This document shows positions 34,701 through 43,835 of a stretch of DNA of 64,000 bases, in pieces. This DNA comes from Pseudomonadota bacterium (GTDB lineage: Bacteria > Pseudomonadota > Gammaproteobacteria > Pseudomonadales > Pseudohongiellaceae), in the NCBI GenBank assembly GCA_027623555.1, contig JAQBSZ010000001.1, positions 228,061 to 292,060 on the forward strand. Reading direction: 5' to 3'. The position numbers and the translations under genes were made by a program. How positions within the stretch are numbered: the first letter of the stretch is position 1; each line of letters begins with the position of its first letter. The notes under the pieces were generated by a model. That model ran no database searches. It was not told the origin of the DNA and was given only the letters and a program-made list of their open reading frames with translations.

Positions 34701-35287
34701 TCGAGCGAGTAAGAAAGGTCGAGGCAGCCGCGAATTTTGCGCACGGCTTTGAGCTGACAAAAGCCGTTGCCCGATCACTATACAAACTCATGGCCTACAA
34801 GGATGAGTATGAAGTGGCGCGACTGTTTAGCAACGGCAATTTCAAAAAGTATATCGATGCGCGCTTCGACGAGGGTTACAAATTGAACTTTCATCTGGCA
34901 CCGCCGCTGCTAAGTCGTAAGGATCGTAATGGTCATCTTAAGAAGCGACGCTTCCCCGGCTTGACAATGCAACTCTTCAAACTGCTGGCCCGATTGCGAT
35001 TCCTGCGTGGTACCGGATTCGATCTATTCGGGTACTCAGCCGAACGCAGAGAAGAACAGCAAATCCTGGCAGACTATGAAGTGTTAATGGACACACTCTG
35101 CAATGAAGTCAATGAAGACAGTTATCGGCTGGCAGTAGAGCTGGCCAGGATACCTGAAAACGTACGAGGTTTTGGTCACATAAAGTCGAAGAACCTGGCC
35201 CAGGCGCGGGTTCGGCAGGAAAATTTATTGAAGAAGTTTCGTGGAGAAATCCTGCCAACCCATACACTTATCCACGAGGCGGCTTGA
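31793..35287 (+). CDS. Fused indolepyruvate:ferredoxin oxidoreductase-like protein
   Basis: 1164 residues, the normal size for the fused IorA-IorB-like enzymes of aerobic proteobacteria. Domains in order: alpha-type pyrimidine-binding region (about 35-250, GFISGYRGSPLGGFDQALWK), a middle region, TPP-binding part (about 437-600; MPHYCSGCPHSQST and GMGGEGVTW-like block), a cysteine-rich iron-sulfur segment (about 640-685; VCEGCGDCSEESNC and CNKDYSCLRGFC), and a gamma-type domain from about 720 (VVTGVGGTGVLTIASVLAMA). The family converts aryl or branched 2-oxoacids to acyl-CoA. Next to leucine dehydrogenase and liu genes, branched-chain oxoacids are a plausible substrate. Divergent from lrp. Confidence 0.88.
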   Translation: MSQLSATLKTVSLDDKYALDTARAYMTGIEALVRLPILQHQRDAERGLNTAGFISGYRGSPLGGFDQALWKAQKFLDRHNIKFQPGINEDLAATAVWGSQQVNLFPGAKYDGVFGMWYGKGPGVDRSMDAIRHANAFGTSKYGGVLAVAGDDHAAKSSSLPHQSEHMFIGASIPVLNPANVQEVLDLGVYGWELSRYCGAWVALKAITENMDSAISAEIDPNRVSIVIPENFAMPPDGVHARWPDTALDQERRLNKYKIYAAREFARLNGLNRIVLDCDTPRLGIITTGKAYLDVMQALEDLGINAQKAQQIGLRVFKVGMSWPLEPVSTHEFAQGLEEILVVEEKRSIIEDQLTGQLYNWPVDRRPRVIGEFDEEGRDLLPNLSELTPAMVARVIAARIARYYRDDVIQQRLKFYDHKEQILATPRAISERMPHYCSGCPHSQSTRIPEGSRAMGGIGCHFMGIWETGSRRAETFTQMGGEGVTWSGQASFTETQHVFQNLGDGTYFHSGLLAIRQTVAAGVNITYKILYNDAVAMTGGQPVDGSLSIEQLIQQLRGEGIKRIALVSDDPAKHKAIEKFSGYSLCHRDELLTVEEELRVTKGTTVLIFEQTCAAEKRRRRKQGLMEDPLLRVVINPEVCEGCGDCSEESNCLSVIPLETELGRKRQIDQSACNKDYSCLRGFCPSFVTVSGAAPSKSRVTLHSANLPALPIPTLAPIQEQPWNVVVTGVGGTGVLTIASVLAMAAHLEGKGCATMNQTGLAQKFGAVVSHVRIARNQEAINAVRIAAGDADLLLGCDLQVAAGDEAITKLNVDRSHAIVNDFAAASAELIANPDVIQPLDSMRQLIASEVCPHQATFVNATRLAVQLLGDSIASNMFLLGFAQQQGLIPVSVEALRGAIRLNAVAVDFNLEAYEWGRHAAVNLQAVELAAGLDAPFKPLTDLDDILEDRAKRLIDYQSTDYANRFRRLVERVRKVEAAANFAHGFELTKAVARSLYKLMAYKDEYEVARLFSNGNFKKYIDARFDEGYKLNFHLAPPLLSRKDRNGHLKKRRFPGLTMQLFKLLARLRFLRGTGFDLFGYSAERREEQQILADYEVLMDTLCNEVNEDSYRLAVELARIPENVRGFGHIKSKNLAQARVRQENLLKKFRGEILPTHTLIHEAA

Positions 35288-35304
35288 TTCAAAACGCGCA
35301 TCAG

Positions 35305-35394
35305 CAAAGAACAGAACAGTCAAAGAACAGAACAGTCAAAGAACAGAGCAGTCAAAGAACAGAGCAGTCAAAGAACAGAACAGTCAAAGAGCAG
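35305..35394 (+). repeat. Tandem repeat of a 16-bp unit between oxidoreductase and leucine dehydrogenase genes
   Basis: Five full copies of CAAAGAACAGARCAGT (35305-35384) and a partial sixth to 35394. The third and fourth copies have G where the others have A at the variable site. The array ends three bases before the AAGGAG of the leucine dehydrogenase ribosome binding site, so copy number changes would alter the spacing between the two cistrons but not the site itself. The frame running through it is open only because the unit lacks stops. Confidence 0.85.
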
Positions 35395-35409
35395 TCAAGG
35401 AGTAGTAAC

Positions 35410-36501
35410 GTGGTTAAGCAAGACAAGAAGTTATCGTTAGAAACAAACACCGTGAATTCCCATCCAGAAATCGACCTGCATGAGAACGTGGTCATTCACG
35501 ATGACAGGGGCTTGCAGGCAATCATCGCCGTACACAATAGCAACCTCGGCCCCGCCACTGGTGGCTGTCGAATTTACCCTTATGCCTCTATTCATGATGC
35601 CCTGACCGATGTGCTGCGCTTGTCCCGAGGCATGACCTATAAATCCGCCATGGCAGGACTCCCGTTGGGTGGGGGCAAATCAGTTATTATTGCCAATCCT
35701 GCCGAGGACAAGAGCAGGGATCTGCTGCTTGCAATGGGTGATTTCATCGAATCATTCAATGGCCAATACATCGCAGCAGAGGACTCCGGCACCACAGTGG
35801 ACGACATCAAGGTGATGGCGCTGCGCACCCGACACGTGTCCGGCATTTTCGCCGACGAAGAATTTGGAGGGGATCCTTCTCCAGTTACCGCCTATGGAGT
35901 TTTTCTCGGTATTAAGGAAGCAGTGCGATACAGGCTTGGCACGGATCTGCAAGGCATTCGCGTGGCGGTACAGGGAGTGGGGAATGTCGGCCATCACCTG
36001 GTGCGGTTATTGCGGAGCGCGAAAGCCAGAGTCATCGTTGCCGATGCGAACTCAACCAGAGTAGGCACGGTGGTTAAAGAGTTCAGGGTTGCCTGTTGCT
36101 CACCCGCTGCCATCCTCTCAACAGAAGTGGATGTCATTGCACCTTGCGCACTGGGGAGCGCAATCAATACCAGTAACCTGCCCCAGATAAAGGCAAAAAT
36201 CATTGCAGGTGCTGCCAACAATCAGCTCGAGCACGCTGCTTTGGGTGAGGAATTATTCCAGCGTGGAATTCTCTATGCCCCCGATTACGTCATCAACAGT
36301 GGCGGCATTATCGATATTCATTACCAGCAACAGGGTGTTAGGGATATCGACGTCATCAATGCCCACGTCCAGAAGATCAGCGCAACATTGGCGAACATCT
36401 TTATGGAGAGCGATCGCCAGCAGCGCGCCACTAATGCAATCGCCGATGAGATGGGGCGTGCGCGCTTTATGAGTTCGGTGCCAAGGTTCGCGGCCGCCTG
36501 A
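35410..36501 (+). CDS. ldh: Leucine (Leu/Phe/Val) dehydrogenase
   Basis: 363 residues from a GTG at 35410, preceded by AAGGAG at seven bases. A longer frame from 35284 would translate the 16-bp tandem repeat as low-complexity sequence and is rejected. Length equals known leucine dehydrogenases. GMTYKSAMAGLPLGGGKSVI carries the substrate-binding Lys78 and catalytic Lys90; AEDSGTTVDDI and the NAD-binding VAVQGVGNVGHHLVRLL follow. It converts leucine, valine or isoleucine (possibly phenylalanine) and NAD+ to the 2-oxoacid and ammonia in the cytosol. The product would feed the oxidoreductase upstream and the liu genes that converge from the right. Confidence 0.9.
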   Translation: MVKQDKKLSLETNTVNSHPEIDLHENVVIHDDRGLQAIIAVHNSNLGPATGGCRIYPYASIHDALTDVLRLSRGMTYKSAMAGLPLGGGKSVIIANPAEDKSRDLLLAMGDFIESFNGQYIAAEDSGTTVDDIKVMALRTRHVSGIFADEEFGGDPSPVTAYGVFLGIKEAVRYRLGTDLQGIRVAVQGVGNVGHHLVRLLRSAKARVIVADANSTRVGTVVKEFRVACCSPAAILSTEVDVIAPCALGSAINTSNLPQIKAKIIAGAANNQLEHAALGEELFQRGILYAPDYVINSGGIIDIHYQQQGVRDIDVINAHVQKISATLANIFMESDRQQRATNAIADEMGRARFMSSVPRFAAA

Positions 36502-36562
36502 GCAGGCGCCGCAATGGACTGGGTCAGTTAGCCCGAGACGGCATTCTTACAAACGGCCACCA

Positions 36563-38170
36563 TCACATTCTGAACACACCGAACCGGGTGTCATCAATCG
36601 GGGCATTGCGGGAGATTTCCATGCAGCGTGCGATGACATCCCGCGTCTGTACTGGATCGATCACGCCATCATCCCAAAGTCTGGCAGAAGCATAGTAGGG
36701 GTGTCCCTGCGTCTGGTATGTCTCCAGGATTGGCCTGCGAAACTCTTTCTCTTGTTCTTCGCTCCAGGGCCGATTCTTCTTCTCCATGGCATCCCGCTTG
36801 ATCGTCGCCAGCACACCCGCAGCCTGCTCACCCCCCATTACCGAGATGCGCGCATTTGGCCACATGAACATGAAGCGGGGGTCGTACGCACGACCGCACA
36901 TGCCGTAGTTTCCGGCACCGAATGATCCGCCTATGACAACGGTAAACTTGGGAACCCTGGCACAGGCGACTGCCATAACCATCTTGGCACCATGTTTGGC
37001 GATACCGCCTTCCTCGAAGACCTTGCCCACCATGAAGCCAACAATGTTCTGCAGAAATAACAGCGGAATCTTCCGTTGCGAACATAATTCGATGAAGTGT
37101 GCAGCTTTGGTTGCCGACTCGCTGAACAGGATTCCATTATTGGCGACGATACCAATCGGATGGCCACCGATCTGAGCAAATCCACAAACCAGCGTCTTGC
37201 CATACAGAGCCTTGAATTCATCAAACTCCGATCCGTCCACAATGCGCGCGATAATCTCGCGGGCGTCATAGGCATGGCTGGTATTTACAGGCACGATGCC
37301 ATGTAATTCTTCGATGGCATACTTAGGTGGAGAAATTTCCTGCTTGAATCCCTCCGAGTGAAGTTTGCGATTCAGGTGCCCGATAATACTGCGCGTGATC
37401 TGCAATGCATGGTCATCGCTTTCTGCATAGTAATCAGAAACTCCGGAGCGTCGGCAATGCACATCGGCACCACCCAATTCTTCGGCATCAACTATTTCAC
37501 CAGTGGCTGCCTTTACCAGAGGAGGGCCAGCGAGAAACACAGTCGCCTGGTTACGCACCATCACACATTCATCTGACATCGCAGGCACGTAGGCGCCCCC
37601 GGCCGTGCAGGATCCCATAACAACCGCTATTTGTGGAATCCCCCGTGCCGACATGTTTGCCTGGTTAAAAAAGATTCTTCCGAAATGTTCCCTGTCCGGA
37701 AATACCTGGTCCTGTCGCGGCAGGTTAGCGCCGCCGGAATCCACCAGGTAGATACAGGGCAGGTTATTCTGCGCGGCAATATCTTGAGCGCGCAGGTGTT
37801 TCTTGACGGTTATCGGGTAATAAGTGCCGCCTTTCACTGTCGCGTCATTGACTACCACCACACAATCAATCCCATTGACTCTCCCAATGCCGGTAATAAT
37901 TCCTGCAGCGGGGACATCTTCACCATAGACATTGAATGCAGCGAGTTGGGACAGTTCCAGAAACTCCGATCCTTCATCAATCAAAGCACTGATCCGGTCT
38001 CTGGGTAACAACTTACCGCGCGCGGTATGTTTCTCTCGCGCTGCCTCTGGTCCTCCGCTTTCGATCGTCTGCAGTTTTTCCTGTAGATCATCGATCAGCG
38101 TCTGCATCGCTGCGCGATTCTCAGCGAAGCTTGCATGGTCTGTCTGGATCTTCGATTCAATTACCGGCAT
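36563..38170 (-). CDS. liuB: 3-methylcrotonyl-CoA carboxylase, carboxyltransferase (beta) subunit
   Basis: 535 residues, the usual length; GGAG lies nine bases upstream of the ATG. It has the crotonase-fold carboxyltransferase duplication: [20 protein letters not shown] at the N-terminus, [60 protein letters not shown], then [19 protein letters not shown]. The NYGMCGRAY and PRQDQVFPD blocks are typical of the methylcrotonyl-CoA type, as opposed to propionyl-CoA carboxylase. It carboxylates 3-methylcrotonyl-CoA in leucine breakdown and requires a biotin-carrying alpha subunit (liuD), which is not in the window. Third gene of liuR-liuA-liuB, 17 bases after liuA. Confidence 0.93.
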   Translation of the reverse strand: MPVIESKIQTDHASFAENRAAMQTLIDDLQEKLQTIESGGPEAAREKHTARGKLLPRDRISALIDEGSEFLELSQLAAFNVYGEDVPAAGIITGIGRVNGIDCVVVVNDATVKGGTYYPITVKKHLRAQDIAAQNNLPCIYLVDSGGANLPRQDQVFPDREHFGRIFFNQANMSARGIPQIAVVMGSCTAGGAYVPAMSDECVMVRNQATVFLAGPPLVKAATGEIVDAEELGGADVHCRRSGVSDYYAESDDHALQITRSIIGHLNRKLHSEGFKQEISPPKYAIEELHGIVPVNTSHAYDAREIIARIVDGSEFDEFKALYGKTLVCGFAQIGGHPIGIVANNGILFSESATKAAHFIELCSQRKIPLLFLQNIVGFMVGKVFEEGGIAKHGAKMVMAVACARVPKFTVVIGGSFGAGNYGMCGRAYDPRFMFMWPNARISVMGGEQAAGVLATIKRDAMEKKNRPWSEEQEKEFRRPILETYQTQGHPYYASARLWDDGVIDPVQTRDVIARCMEISRNAPIDDTRFGVFRM

Positions 38171-38187
38171 GGTATCTACTCCACTGT

Positions 38188-39357
38188 TCAGGCTGATTCA
38201 CGAAACAATTCGCGGCCGATCAATATGCGCCGTATTTCAGAGGTGCCAGCACCAATCTCGTAAAGTTTTGCATCACGCAGGAAACGACCTGCCGGGTAAT
38301 CGTTGGTATAGCCATTACCACCGAGGCACTGAATCGCTTGCAGAGCCATCTGAGTGGCGTGCTCTGAGGTGAACAGAATGAGGGCGGCGCAATCCTTGCG
38401 GCTGGATTCACCCCGGTCGCAGGCAGCCGCTACGGTGTAGAGATAGCTGCGTGCTGCACTCAGTGTTGTATACATGTCCGCCATCTTCGCCTGCATCATC
38501 TGAAATTCGCCGATGGGTTGACCGAATTGCTTGCGCTCGTGTAGGTAGGGCAGGATCAGGTCGAGGCAGGCCTGCATGATGCCGACCGGACCGGCCGCCA
38601 GGATTGTGCGTTCATAATCCAGGCCGGACATGAGTACTCCGACGCCTTCACCTTCAGCACCCAGGACATTCTCAAGTGGCACCGCACAGTCTTCGAACAC
38701 CAGCTCACAAGTGTTCGAGCCCCGCATGCCCAATTTGTCCAGCTTCTGTGCCTGGGTGAATCCTTTAAAACCGCGTTCGATGATGAACGCGGTAATTCCA
38801 CTGGAACCAACCGCATCATCGGTTCTGGCATAGACTACATAGGTGTCTGCTTCCGGTCCGTTGGTTATCCACATCTTGTTGCCGTTTAGCAGGTAGTGAT
38901 CGGCGTTTAGTTCCGCGCGCAGCAACATGTTTACGACATCCGATCCTGCGCCGGGCTCTGACATTGCCAGCGCGCCGACATGGTCACCGCTGCAAAGTTT
39001 TGGCAAATAGTACTGCTTCTGTTCCTCACTGCCGTTGCGGGCGATCTGGTTTACGCACAGGTTGGAGTGGGCTCCATAGGACAGTCCGACCGCAGCCGAT
39101 ACACGGGAGATCTCTTCCATGGCAACCGTGTGTGCCAGGTATCCCATGCTAGATCCACCGTAGGATTCGTCTATCGTGATGCCCAACAGGCCCAGGTCAC
39201 CTAACTTCTTCCATAGGTCAGCGGGAAACTCATTGTCAGCATCGATCTGGGCTGCCCGGGGTGCCAGTTCTGCCTGGCAGAATTGCTGGACTGTATCCCT
39301 CAGCATATCGATCTCTTGTGCATGATTGAAATTCAGAGTGGGGTAGCTGTCGTTCAT
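38188..39357 (-). CDS. liuA: Isovaleryl-CoA dehydrogenase
   Basis: 389 residues from the ATG at 39357, four bases beyond the liuR stop codon; an upstream ATG at 39384 would overlap liuR. Acyl-CoA dehydrogenase signatures [13 protein letters not shown] and [15 protein letters not shown] are present. The catalytic base is predicted to be Glu249 in [18 protein letters not shown], the position used by isovaleryl-CoA dehydrogenases; the extended match through [20 protein letters not shown] supports that subtype. It oxidises isovaleryl-CoA to 3-methylcrotonyl-CoA with FAD, passing electrons to ETF. Middle gene of the liu operon. Confidence 0.93.
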   Translation of the reverse strand: MNDSYPTLNFNHAQEIDMLRDTVQQFCQAELAPRAAQIDADNEFPADLWKKLGDLGLLGITIDESYGGSSMGYLAHTVAMEEISRVSAAVGLSYGAHSNLCVNQIARNGSEEQKQYYLPKLCSGDHVGALAMSEPGAGSDVVNMLLRAELNADHYLLNGNKMWITNGPEADTYVVYARTDDAVGSSGITAFIIERGFKGFTQAQKLDKLGMRGSNTCELVFEDCAVPLENVLGAEGEGVGVLMSGLDYERTILAAGPVGIMQACLDLILPYLHERKQFGQPIGEFQMMQAKMADMYTTLSAARSYLYTVAAACDRGESSRKDCAALILFTSEHATQMALQAIQCLGGNGYTNDYPAGRFLRDAKLYEIGAGTSEIRRILIGRELFRESA

Positions 39358-39361
39358 TGTC

Positions 39362-39757
39362 TTAACCGGTTTTCGCCTCATCACTTTGTAGGGAGAGTGT
39401 GTCCATACAGATCTGTTCAGTATTCTTCAGGTCCTTCAACATCTTGTTGATTTCTTTTTTCTGCTGCTCAAGCAGTTGCTGCTTCTCATATATCTTGTCC
39501 AGCAGTACTTCCAGTTGCCTGGTGTTGGCAGTCTCTGGCTCATACATGCCGATGATGTCGCGGCTCTCCTCCAGTGAGAAGCCGAGGCATTTTCCCCGCA
39601 GAATGAGTTTCAACCTGATCCGATCCGTCATATTGAAGATGCGGCTGCTGCCCTGTCGCTGTGGAGTGAGCAAACCTTTCTCTTCATAGAAGCGGATGGT
39701 TCGGGTGGTGATACTGAATTCCCGGGCCAGATCGGAGATCGAGAATTGATCGTTCAT
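39362..39757 (-). CDS. liuR: LiuR, MerR-family regulator of leucine catabolism
   Basis: 131 residues. MerR-type DNA-binding region at the N-terminus ([40 protein letters not shown]), then a long dimerising coiled coil (about 80-120; [20 protein letters not shown]). First gene of liuR-liuA-liuB. The palindrome at 39812-39827, 54 bases upstream of its ATG, matches the site type known for LiuR in gammaproteobacteria, so it probably controls both this operon and the divergent acyl-CoA synthetase gene. Confidence 0.92.
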   Translation of the reverse strand: MNDQFSISDLAREFSITTRTIRFYEEKGLLTPQRQGSSRIFNMTDRIRLKLILRGKCLGFSLEESRDIIGMYEPETANTRQLEVLLDKIYEKQQLLEQQKKEINKMLKDLKNTEQICMDTLSLQSDEAKTG

Positions 39758-39811
39758 AAGATTCGGTTCTGAGCCTCGGCTGGATTGTGAGGAAATTCAG
39801 GTTATCTTACG

Positions 39812-39827
39812 TTTACGTTAACGTAAA
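39812..39827. promoter_or_regulatory. LiuR operator (perfect 16-bp palindrome)
   Basis: TTTACGTTAACGTAAA reads the same on both strands. It lies between the divergent liuR (start 39757) and acyl-CoA synthetase (start 39982) genes. LiuR sites described by comparative genomics in Proteobacteria have paired ACGT cores of this kind. An overlapping extra TTACG at 39808 gives a partial second half-site. Confidence 0.8.
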
Positions 39828-39981
39828 GAGGAATTTGCCTGAATTTCCTGCCGTTCAACCCTGAAAGCCTTTGGTAAGGCAGTCCTGTCAACCTCAAATG
39901 GTTTCCTCCGGAGCGCATATCCTCTACATTAGTCGTTCCAAGCTCACCATTTGGCCTGGAAAAGAATAGGCAAGAGAAATT

Positions 39982-41676
39982 ATGACCCTAGCTGTCAGCT
40001 ATGCCAGTGGCCCATCCGAAAAGCCCCTGTTGGGCATGTCGATACCTGAGCTCTTCGACACTATTGTCGCGGCGCACGGAGACCGGGAAGCGGTTGTTTC
40101 GCTGCATCAGTGCCAGCGGCTGAATTACACCGAATTAGCGCAGCGGGTTAACACCCTCGCCAGGGCGTTCATTACGGCGGGTTTTAACACCGGTGACCGC
40201 GTTGGCATCTGGTCACCGAATAACCTGGAGTGGCTGGTCACGCAGTATGCTACGGCCAAGGCCGGCATTATTCTGGTGACAATCAACCCGGCTTATCGAG
40301 TCCATGAACTATCCTATGTATTGGAGCAATCGGGTTGTCGCGGCCTGGTGCTGCAGAATCAGTTCAAGACTTCGCACTACGAGGGCATGATTGTTGAACT
40401 CTGCCCTGACCTGGATGCTGTCAAGGCAGGCAAAATCCAGGCGGATAAATTTCCCAATCTGCGTTATGTGATATCGATGACCCAATCCGATTATTCCGGC
40501 ATCTCTGACTGGAATGATTTTTTGGCACTGGCCGAAGACACCAGCGCTGCCGAGCTGGCCGCGCGCCAATCCGACCAGGATATGGACGATGCCATCAACA
40601 TTCAATATACCAGCGGTACTACCGGTTTCCCGAAGGGAGCCACACTCTCACATCACAACATTCTCAATAACGGCTATTTCGTTGCTTCGACCATGAACTT
40701 CAGTGCAGAGGACAGGCTGGTTGTCCCGGTGCCGCTTTATCACTGCTTCGGTATGGTGATGGGGAACCTGGGCTGTCTTACTCACGGTGCCTGCGCAATC
40801 TATCCCAGCGAAGGATTCGAACCGGAAGCGGTGCTGCGCGCGGTGCAGCAGGAAAAGGCCACAGCGCTTTATGGTGTGCCCACCATGTTTATCGCCGAGT
40901 TGGCACTTGCGAACTTCGCTGACTATGACTTGACCACACTGCGGACCGGCATTATGGCTGGCGCTCCCTGTCCGGTTGCAACCATGAAGCAGGTGAATGA
41001 GCTCATGCATATGACCGAAGTGGAAATCGCTTACGGAATGACTGAGACCAGTCCGGTGAGTTTTCAGACGCGCGTCGATTCGCCCCTTAACAAACGCGTC
41101 AGTACCGTTGGTAAGGTACATCCCCACGTGGAAGTAAAGATCATCAATGCAGAAACAGGCAAGATTTGTGCAATAGGTGAGATGGGCGAACTCTGCACGC
41201 GGGGATATTCGGTGATGCGTGGTTACTGGGAGAATGCCGAGGCAACCGCAGCAGCCATAGATGCCTGTGGCTGGATGCATACGGGCGACACGGCGGTGAT
41301 GGATGAAGATGGTTACGTCAACATCGTCGGGCGCATCAAGGATATGATTGTGCGTGGCGGTGAAAACGTCTATCCCCGTGAGATCGAAGAGTATCTGATG
41401 ACCCATGCAGGGATCGAAGCGGTGCAGGTGACTGGCGTTCCCGATCAGAAGTTCGGTGAAGAAATCGTTGCCTGGGTTGCATTGAAAGAGGGTGTTGAGC
41501 TTGGCGAGGACGAGATCAAAGCCTATTGCCAGGGCAAGATTGCCCACTACAAGGTGCCTCGCTATGTGCGATTCAGTGCTGACTTTCCGATGACAGTTAC
41601 CGGCAAAGTACAGAAATACAAGATGCGCCAGATCAGCATCAAGGAGTTGGGTCTGGAAGAACAAGTCACCGCCTGA
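39982..41676 (+). CDS. AMP-binding acyl-CoA synthetase, ACSF2-like
   Basis: 564 residues. Adenylation signatures are complete: P-loop [66 protein letters not shown] and the C-terminal catalytic Lys in [32 protein letters not shown] and [12 protein letters not shown] resemble the medium-chain ACSF2 branch. It activates a short- or medium-chain carboxylate with ATP and CoA. Its position opposite liuR with a LiuR palindrome between suggests a role in leucine or branched-acid use, for example activating isovalerate or a related acid; that substrate is inference. Confidence 0.9.
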   Translation: MTLAVSYASGPSEKPLLGMSIPELFDTIVAAHGDREAVVSLHQCQRLNYTELAQRVNTLARAFITAGFNTGDRVGIWSPNNLEWLVTQYATAKAGIILVTINPAYRVHELSYVLEQSGCRGLVLQNQFKTSHYEGMIVELCPDLDAVKAGKIQADKFPNLRYVISMTQSDYSGISDWNDFLALAEDTSAAELAARQSDQDMDDAINIQYTSGTTGFPKGATLSHHNILNNGYFVASTMNFSAEDRLVVPVPLYHCFGMVMGNLGCLTHGACAIYPSEGFEPEAVLRAVQQEKATALYGVPTMFIAELALANFADYDLTTLRTGIMAGAPCPVATMKQVNELMHMTEVEIAYGMTETSPVSFQTRVDSPLNKRVSTVGKVHPHVEVKIINAETGKICAIGEMGELCTRGYSVMRGYWENAEATAAAIDACGWMHTGDTAVMDEDGYVNIVGRIKDMIVRGGENVYPREIEEYLMTHAGIEAVQVTGVPDQKFGEEIVAWVALKEGVELGEDEIKAYCQGKIAHYKVPRYVRFSADFPMTVTGKVQKYKMRQISIKELGLEEQVTA

Positions 41677-41684
41677 TGACCAAT

Positions 41685-42914
41685 TCAGGGTAAGTGCTTC
41701 TCCAGGGCATCGATCAGCTGACTCACCTCATCCGCTGTATTGTAGTGCGCCATGGAACAACGCACGACGCCGTCGTCTGTCTGCAACAATCCGAGAGAGT
41801 CAAGCATGCGCTTGGCATAGAAATGGCCTTCGCCAATGGCGATGTTGTCTGCTGCCAGCGCCGTGGGTACGGTTGACGACTTTACGCCCTCGACCTGGAA
41901 AGAAAAGGTTGGCACCCTTACTTCCTTCTCATAGCGAGCCGGGCCGATCAGGGAAATATCCGCACGGTTATTCAGATAGTCAAGAAACTGCCTGGCGAGT
42001 GATTCCTCGTGTTGCGCGAAGAGATTGTACAGCTCTTGGGTTCGGCCAAAGAATGTAGCAGCTGGCGCTGCGAAATGATGCGCCGCCAGGCTCTCGAAAT
42101 AATCGGCGATGCCGGTCAGCGCCGCGATCGACTCGTGATTGGGTCCGGCCGGATTCAGCTTGTGCAGCAAGTCGTCCTCGGGAAAGAAGTAATGCCCCTG
42201 ACCCTTCGCGCGCAACAGATGTTCAGGCTTGCCATACAGGCAACCCAAATGCGGTCCGAAAACCTTGTAGAAACTGAACAGGTAAAAGTCGACATCCCAA
42301 TTCTTCACTGCTACTGCCCGGTGTGGTGCGCAGGCCACGCCGTCGACACAAACCAGCGCTCCGACGTTATGGGCTTTCTGTGTGATGATTTTTACAGCGT
42401 TAATCTCGCCGGTAATATTTGACACGTGCGGAAAGGCAACGAGTCGTGTCTTTTCATTCAGCAGGCTATCCAGAGCGAACATATCAAGAGAACCATTGGC
42501 AGTAATCGGCCACTCAACGATATTCAAGCCAAACTCGGCAAGTCTGCGCCAGGGCCCGGAGTTCGCCTCGTGATTCAGGGTGCTGACAATAATCTCATCG
42601 CCGGTATTCCACTGATGTCGCAGCGCCTGTGCCAGCACGTAAACGTTGATTGAAGTTGACGCGGCAATGGTCACCTCATCCACATCCGCTCCGATCATCT
42701 CCGCCATCAAGCGGTGCCCGAGGTTTATCCGTTCCGCAGCAGCGGTAGAAATTGCCGAGGGATACCCTGGCTGCACCTGGGTCTGGCCCATGTAGGCGCT
42801 GATGCGGTCGATAACCGCGTTCGGTACGAACGCGCCGCCGGCATTTTCGAAGAACGCACAGTGCCAGTGATTAGCCGGGTATTGCCGGCGCACGAAATCA
42901 AGGTCCAGGTTCAT
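41685..42914 (-). CDS. Class V aminotransferase, cysteine-desulfurase-like (VC1184/TIGR01976 type)
   Basis: 409 residues from the ATG at 42914 with AGAGGG seven bases upstream; a GTG at 42920 overlaps that site. The start MNLDLDFVRRQYPANHWHCA followed by FFENAGGAFVPNAV is typical of the TIGR01976 subgroup. The PLP Lys is predicted in FSFYKVFGPHLG, and NHEANSGPW and VDGVACAPHR are the other cofactor-site blocks. Members resemble cysteine desulfurases but lack a proven reaction. It converges with the acyl-CoA synthetase gene, eight bases apart. Confidence 0.85.
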   Translation of the reverse strand: MNLDLDFVRRQYPANHWHCAFFENAGGAFVPNAVIDRISAYMGQTQVQPGYPSAISTAAAERINLGHRLMAEMIGADVDEVTIAASTSINVYVLAQALRHQWNTGDEIIVSTLNHEANSGPWRRLAEFGLNIVEWPITANGSLDMFALDSLLNEKTRLVAFPHVSNITGEINAVKIITQKAHNVGALVCVDGVACAPHRAVAVKNWDVDFYLFSFYKVFGPHLGCLYGKPEHLLRAKGQGHYFFPEDDLLHKLNPAGPNHESIAALTGIADYFESLAAHHFAAPAATFFGRTQELYNLFAQHEESLARQFLDYLNNRADISLIGPARYEKEVRVPTFSFQVEGVKSSTVPTALAADNIAIGEGHFYAKRMLDSLGLLQTDDGVVRCSMAHYNTADEVSQLIDALEKHLP

Positions 42915-43092
42915 GAGCACCCTCTTAGGTGATTCGCTGCTTTTTCAGAATAGGGCAAAGCTGTAAATGGGCGGTACCAGCACGCCAAAAAACAGTCTTG
43001 TCTCCAGGTGTTGGTGTATGGTCTGATTGAGGCTGTCAGGATACAAGGGAATGGCAGAATTAAAAACCTGCACTGAATGTGAAAGAGTGACT

Positions 43093-43800
43093 ATGATATA
43101 CCCCCACGGCGCTATCGAAGAAATTGCGGACAATGTGTTCATGGTGCGCGGTAGCATCAAGATGAACGCCTTCGTTCGTATCACCCGCAATATGGGTATT
43201 GTTCGGGAAGGTAGCGAGCTCACGTTGATTGACCCCATCAGGCTCAACAGTAAGGGCGAAGCCCGGTTGAAATCTCTGGGTAGTGTTAGCAACGTGATGC
43301 GACTGGGGTGCTTCCATGGCGTTGACGATCCGTATTACATCGATAACTTCAAGGCGCAGTTCTGGTGCCAGCGTGGTGGCACCACCTATACCGAACCACC
43401 TATCGATGTCGAGCTGGGTGCTGGTACAGTGCTGCCCTTCTTCGACGGCGAGATTTTCGAGTTTGCCGGCACTGTGCAACCGGAATGTGCATTGCTAGTG
43501 AAGAAGCAAAGAGGGATCCTGTTTACTTGTGATGCCATCCAAAACTACGGTGACTACAGCTACAACAATCTGGTGGCGAAGCTGATGCTGCCGCGCATCG
43601 GATTTCCAAAGACGACTATCATTGGGCCGTTCTGGCTGAAGGCCATGACACCGGAAGGCGGTAGCCTGGAAAGTGAATTTCGACGCCTGCTCGAGCTCGA
43701 GTTCGACAAGCTGCTTGCAGCCCATGGCACCTTGATTGAGAGTGCTGCGCATGCGGCAGTTGAGAGTGCAGTGAATAACGCCTATTCTAAATCCAACTAG
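43093..43800 (+). CDS. Metallo-beta-lactamase-fold-like protein of unknown function
   Basis: 235 residues if begun at the ATG at 43093 (AAGAG about eight bases before); an ATG at 43051 adds 14 residues, including a CTECE motif, but has its purine run immediately adjacent. The fold is suggested by DNVFMVRGSIKMNAFV, ELTLIDPIRLNSKGEARLKS, LGCFHGVDDPYYIDNFKAQF and GILFTCDAIQNYGDYS, parallel to the MBL strands. The usual HxHxDH motif is degenerate (FHGVDD), so a metal site is doubtful. I cannot name a family with certainty. It lies 35 bases before the metalloprotease gene. Confidence 0.7.
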   Translation: MIYPHGAIEEIADNVFMVRGSIKMNAFVRITRNMGIVREGSELTLIDPIRLNSKGEARLKSLGSVSNVMRLGCFHGVDDPYYIDNFKAQFWCQRGGTTYTEPPIDVELGAGTVLPFFDGEIFEFAGTVQPECALLVKKQRGILFTCDAIQNYGDYSYNNLVAKLMLPRIGFPKTTIIGPFWLKAMTPEGGSLESEFRRLLELEFDKLLAAHGTLIESAAHAAVESAVNNAYSKSN

Positions 43801-43835
43801 GTGCCAGGCACCTTTACAGGGGTCGAAGTGAAGCA

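Noticed and set aside
35305..35394. CRISPR array
   Set aside because: The 16-bp units are directly contiguous with no spacers.
35284..35409. N-terminal extension of leucine dehydrogenase (42 codons) through the 16-bp tandem repeat
   Set aside because: Low-complexity translation of a repeat; the GTG at 35410 has a perfect ribosome binding site and gives the family's normal length.
40648..41664. 338-codon minus-strand frame antisense to the acyl-CoA synthetase gene
   Set aside because: No family motifs, unlikely residue composition (rich in His and Cys), fully overlaps a clear adenylating enzyme.
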